A stretch of DNA of 13,408 bases from an uncultured Nitrosomonadales bacterium (GTDB taxonomy: Bacteria; Pseudomonadota; Gammaproteobacteria; Burkholderiales; Methylophilaceae). Where the stretch lies: the NCBI GenBank assembly GCA_946481065.1, contig CAMLMA010000042.1, forward strand, positions 1-13,408, read 5' to 3'. Under the pieces are notes generated by a model, which was given only the letters and a program-made list of their open reading frames with translations, made no database searches and was not told where the DNA came from. The position numbers were made by a program, and so were the translations under genes. Numbering within the stretch: position 1 is the first letter of the stretch; each line of letters begins with the position of its first letter. Below, in pieces: positions 13,384-13,408 of the stretch.

Positions 13384-13408
13384 ATGGCTTCCAAGCTGAT
13401 CACCGCAA
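13384..13408 (+). CDS. Start of an unidentified gene, cut by the window edge
   Basis: ATG at 13384 opens a frame reading MASKLITA before the window ends. A good Shine-Dalgarno (AAAGGG) and a perfect -10 hexamer precede it, so a real gene divergent from comF is likely. Eight residues are too few to recognise the product. Confidence 0.5.

Overview
The window reads as GC-rich chromosomal DNA of a betaproteobacterium, with Nitrosomonadales/Gallionellaceae-like taxa as my best guess. The main reason is the housekeeping block rhodanese (yibN), grxC, secB, gpsA, with trmL and comF close by and gpmI-envC diverging from it. This assignment comes from gene order and protein character; no search was run. 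Coding density is very high. The largest non-coding gap is the 222 bp between gpmI and yibN, and I see no tRNA, rRNA, CRISPR array, insertion sequence or other mobile element.

Layout. (1) 125-2364, plus strand: a tight three-gene unit of a YjbQ-family protein, an iron-type alcohol dehydrogenase and a YjdF/DUF2238 membrane protein; the last two overlap by 7 nt. (2) 2365-2442: a short gap holding four GTCA-centred heptamers at an exact 11-bp period, the layout of a PhoB operator, ending 10 bp before a -10-like hexamer. It faces a GT4 glycosyltransferase (2443-3756) of the kind that glycosylates membrane diacylglycerol or related lipids. (3) 3649-9017, minus strand: gpmI, envC and a large lone GspE/PilB-type ATPase (828 aa). 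The ATPase has two small beta-type N-terminal domains and four 30-residue repeats of the MshEN (c-di-GMP-binding) kind. Its 3' end overlaps the glycosyltransferase tail-to-tail by 108 bp. (4) 9240-11957, plus strand: yibN-grxC, then secB, a two-SH3 secreted protein and gpsA. (5) 12135-13341, minus strand: comF and trmL, convergent with gpsA. (6) 13384-end: the first codons of a divergent, unidentified gene.

The parts most worth a second look are the inferred phosphate-starvation control of a lipid glycosyltransferase, the repeat architecture of the lone secretion/pilus ATPase, and the antisense overlap between those two genes, where an out-of-frame TAATAG may mark the glycosyltransferase's former stop. 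The rest is ordinary conserved housekeeping: glycolysis (gpmI), cell division and peptidoglycan remodelling (envC), protein export (secB), redox (grxC, yibN), phospholipid precursor synthesis (gpsA), tRNA wobble methylation (trmL) and a ComF-type phosphoribosyltransferase.
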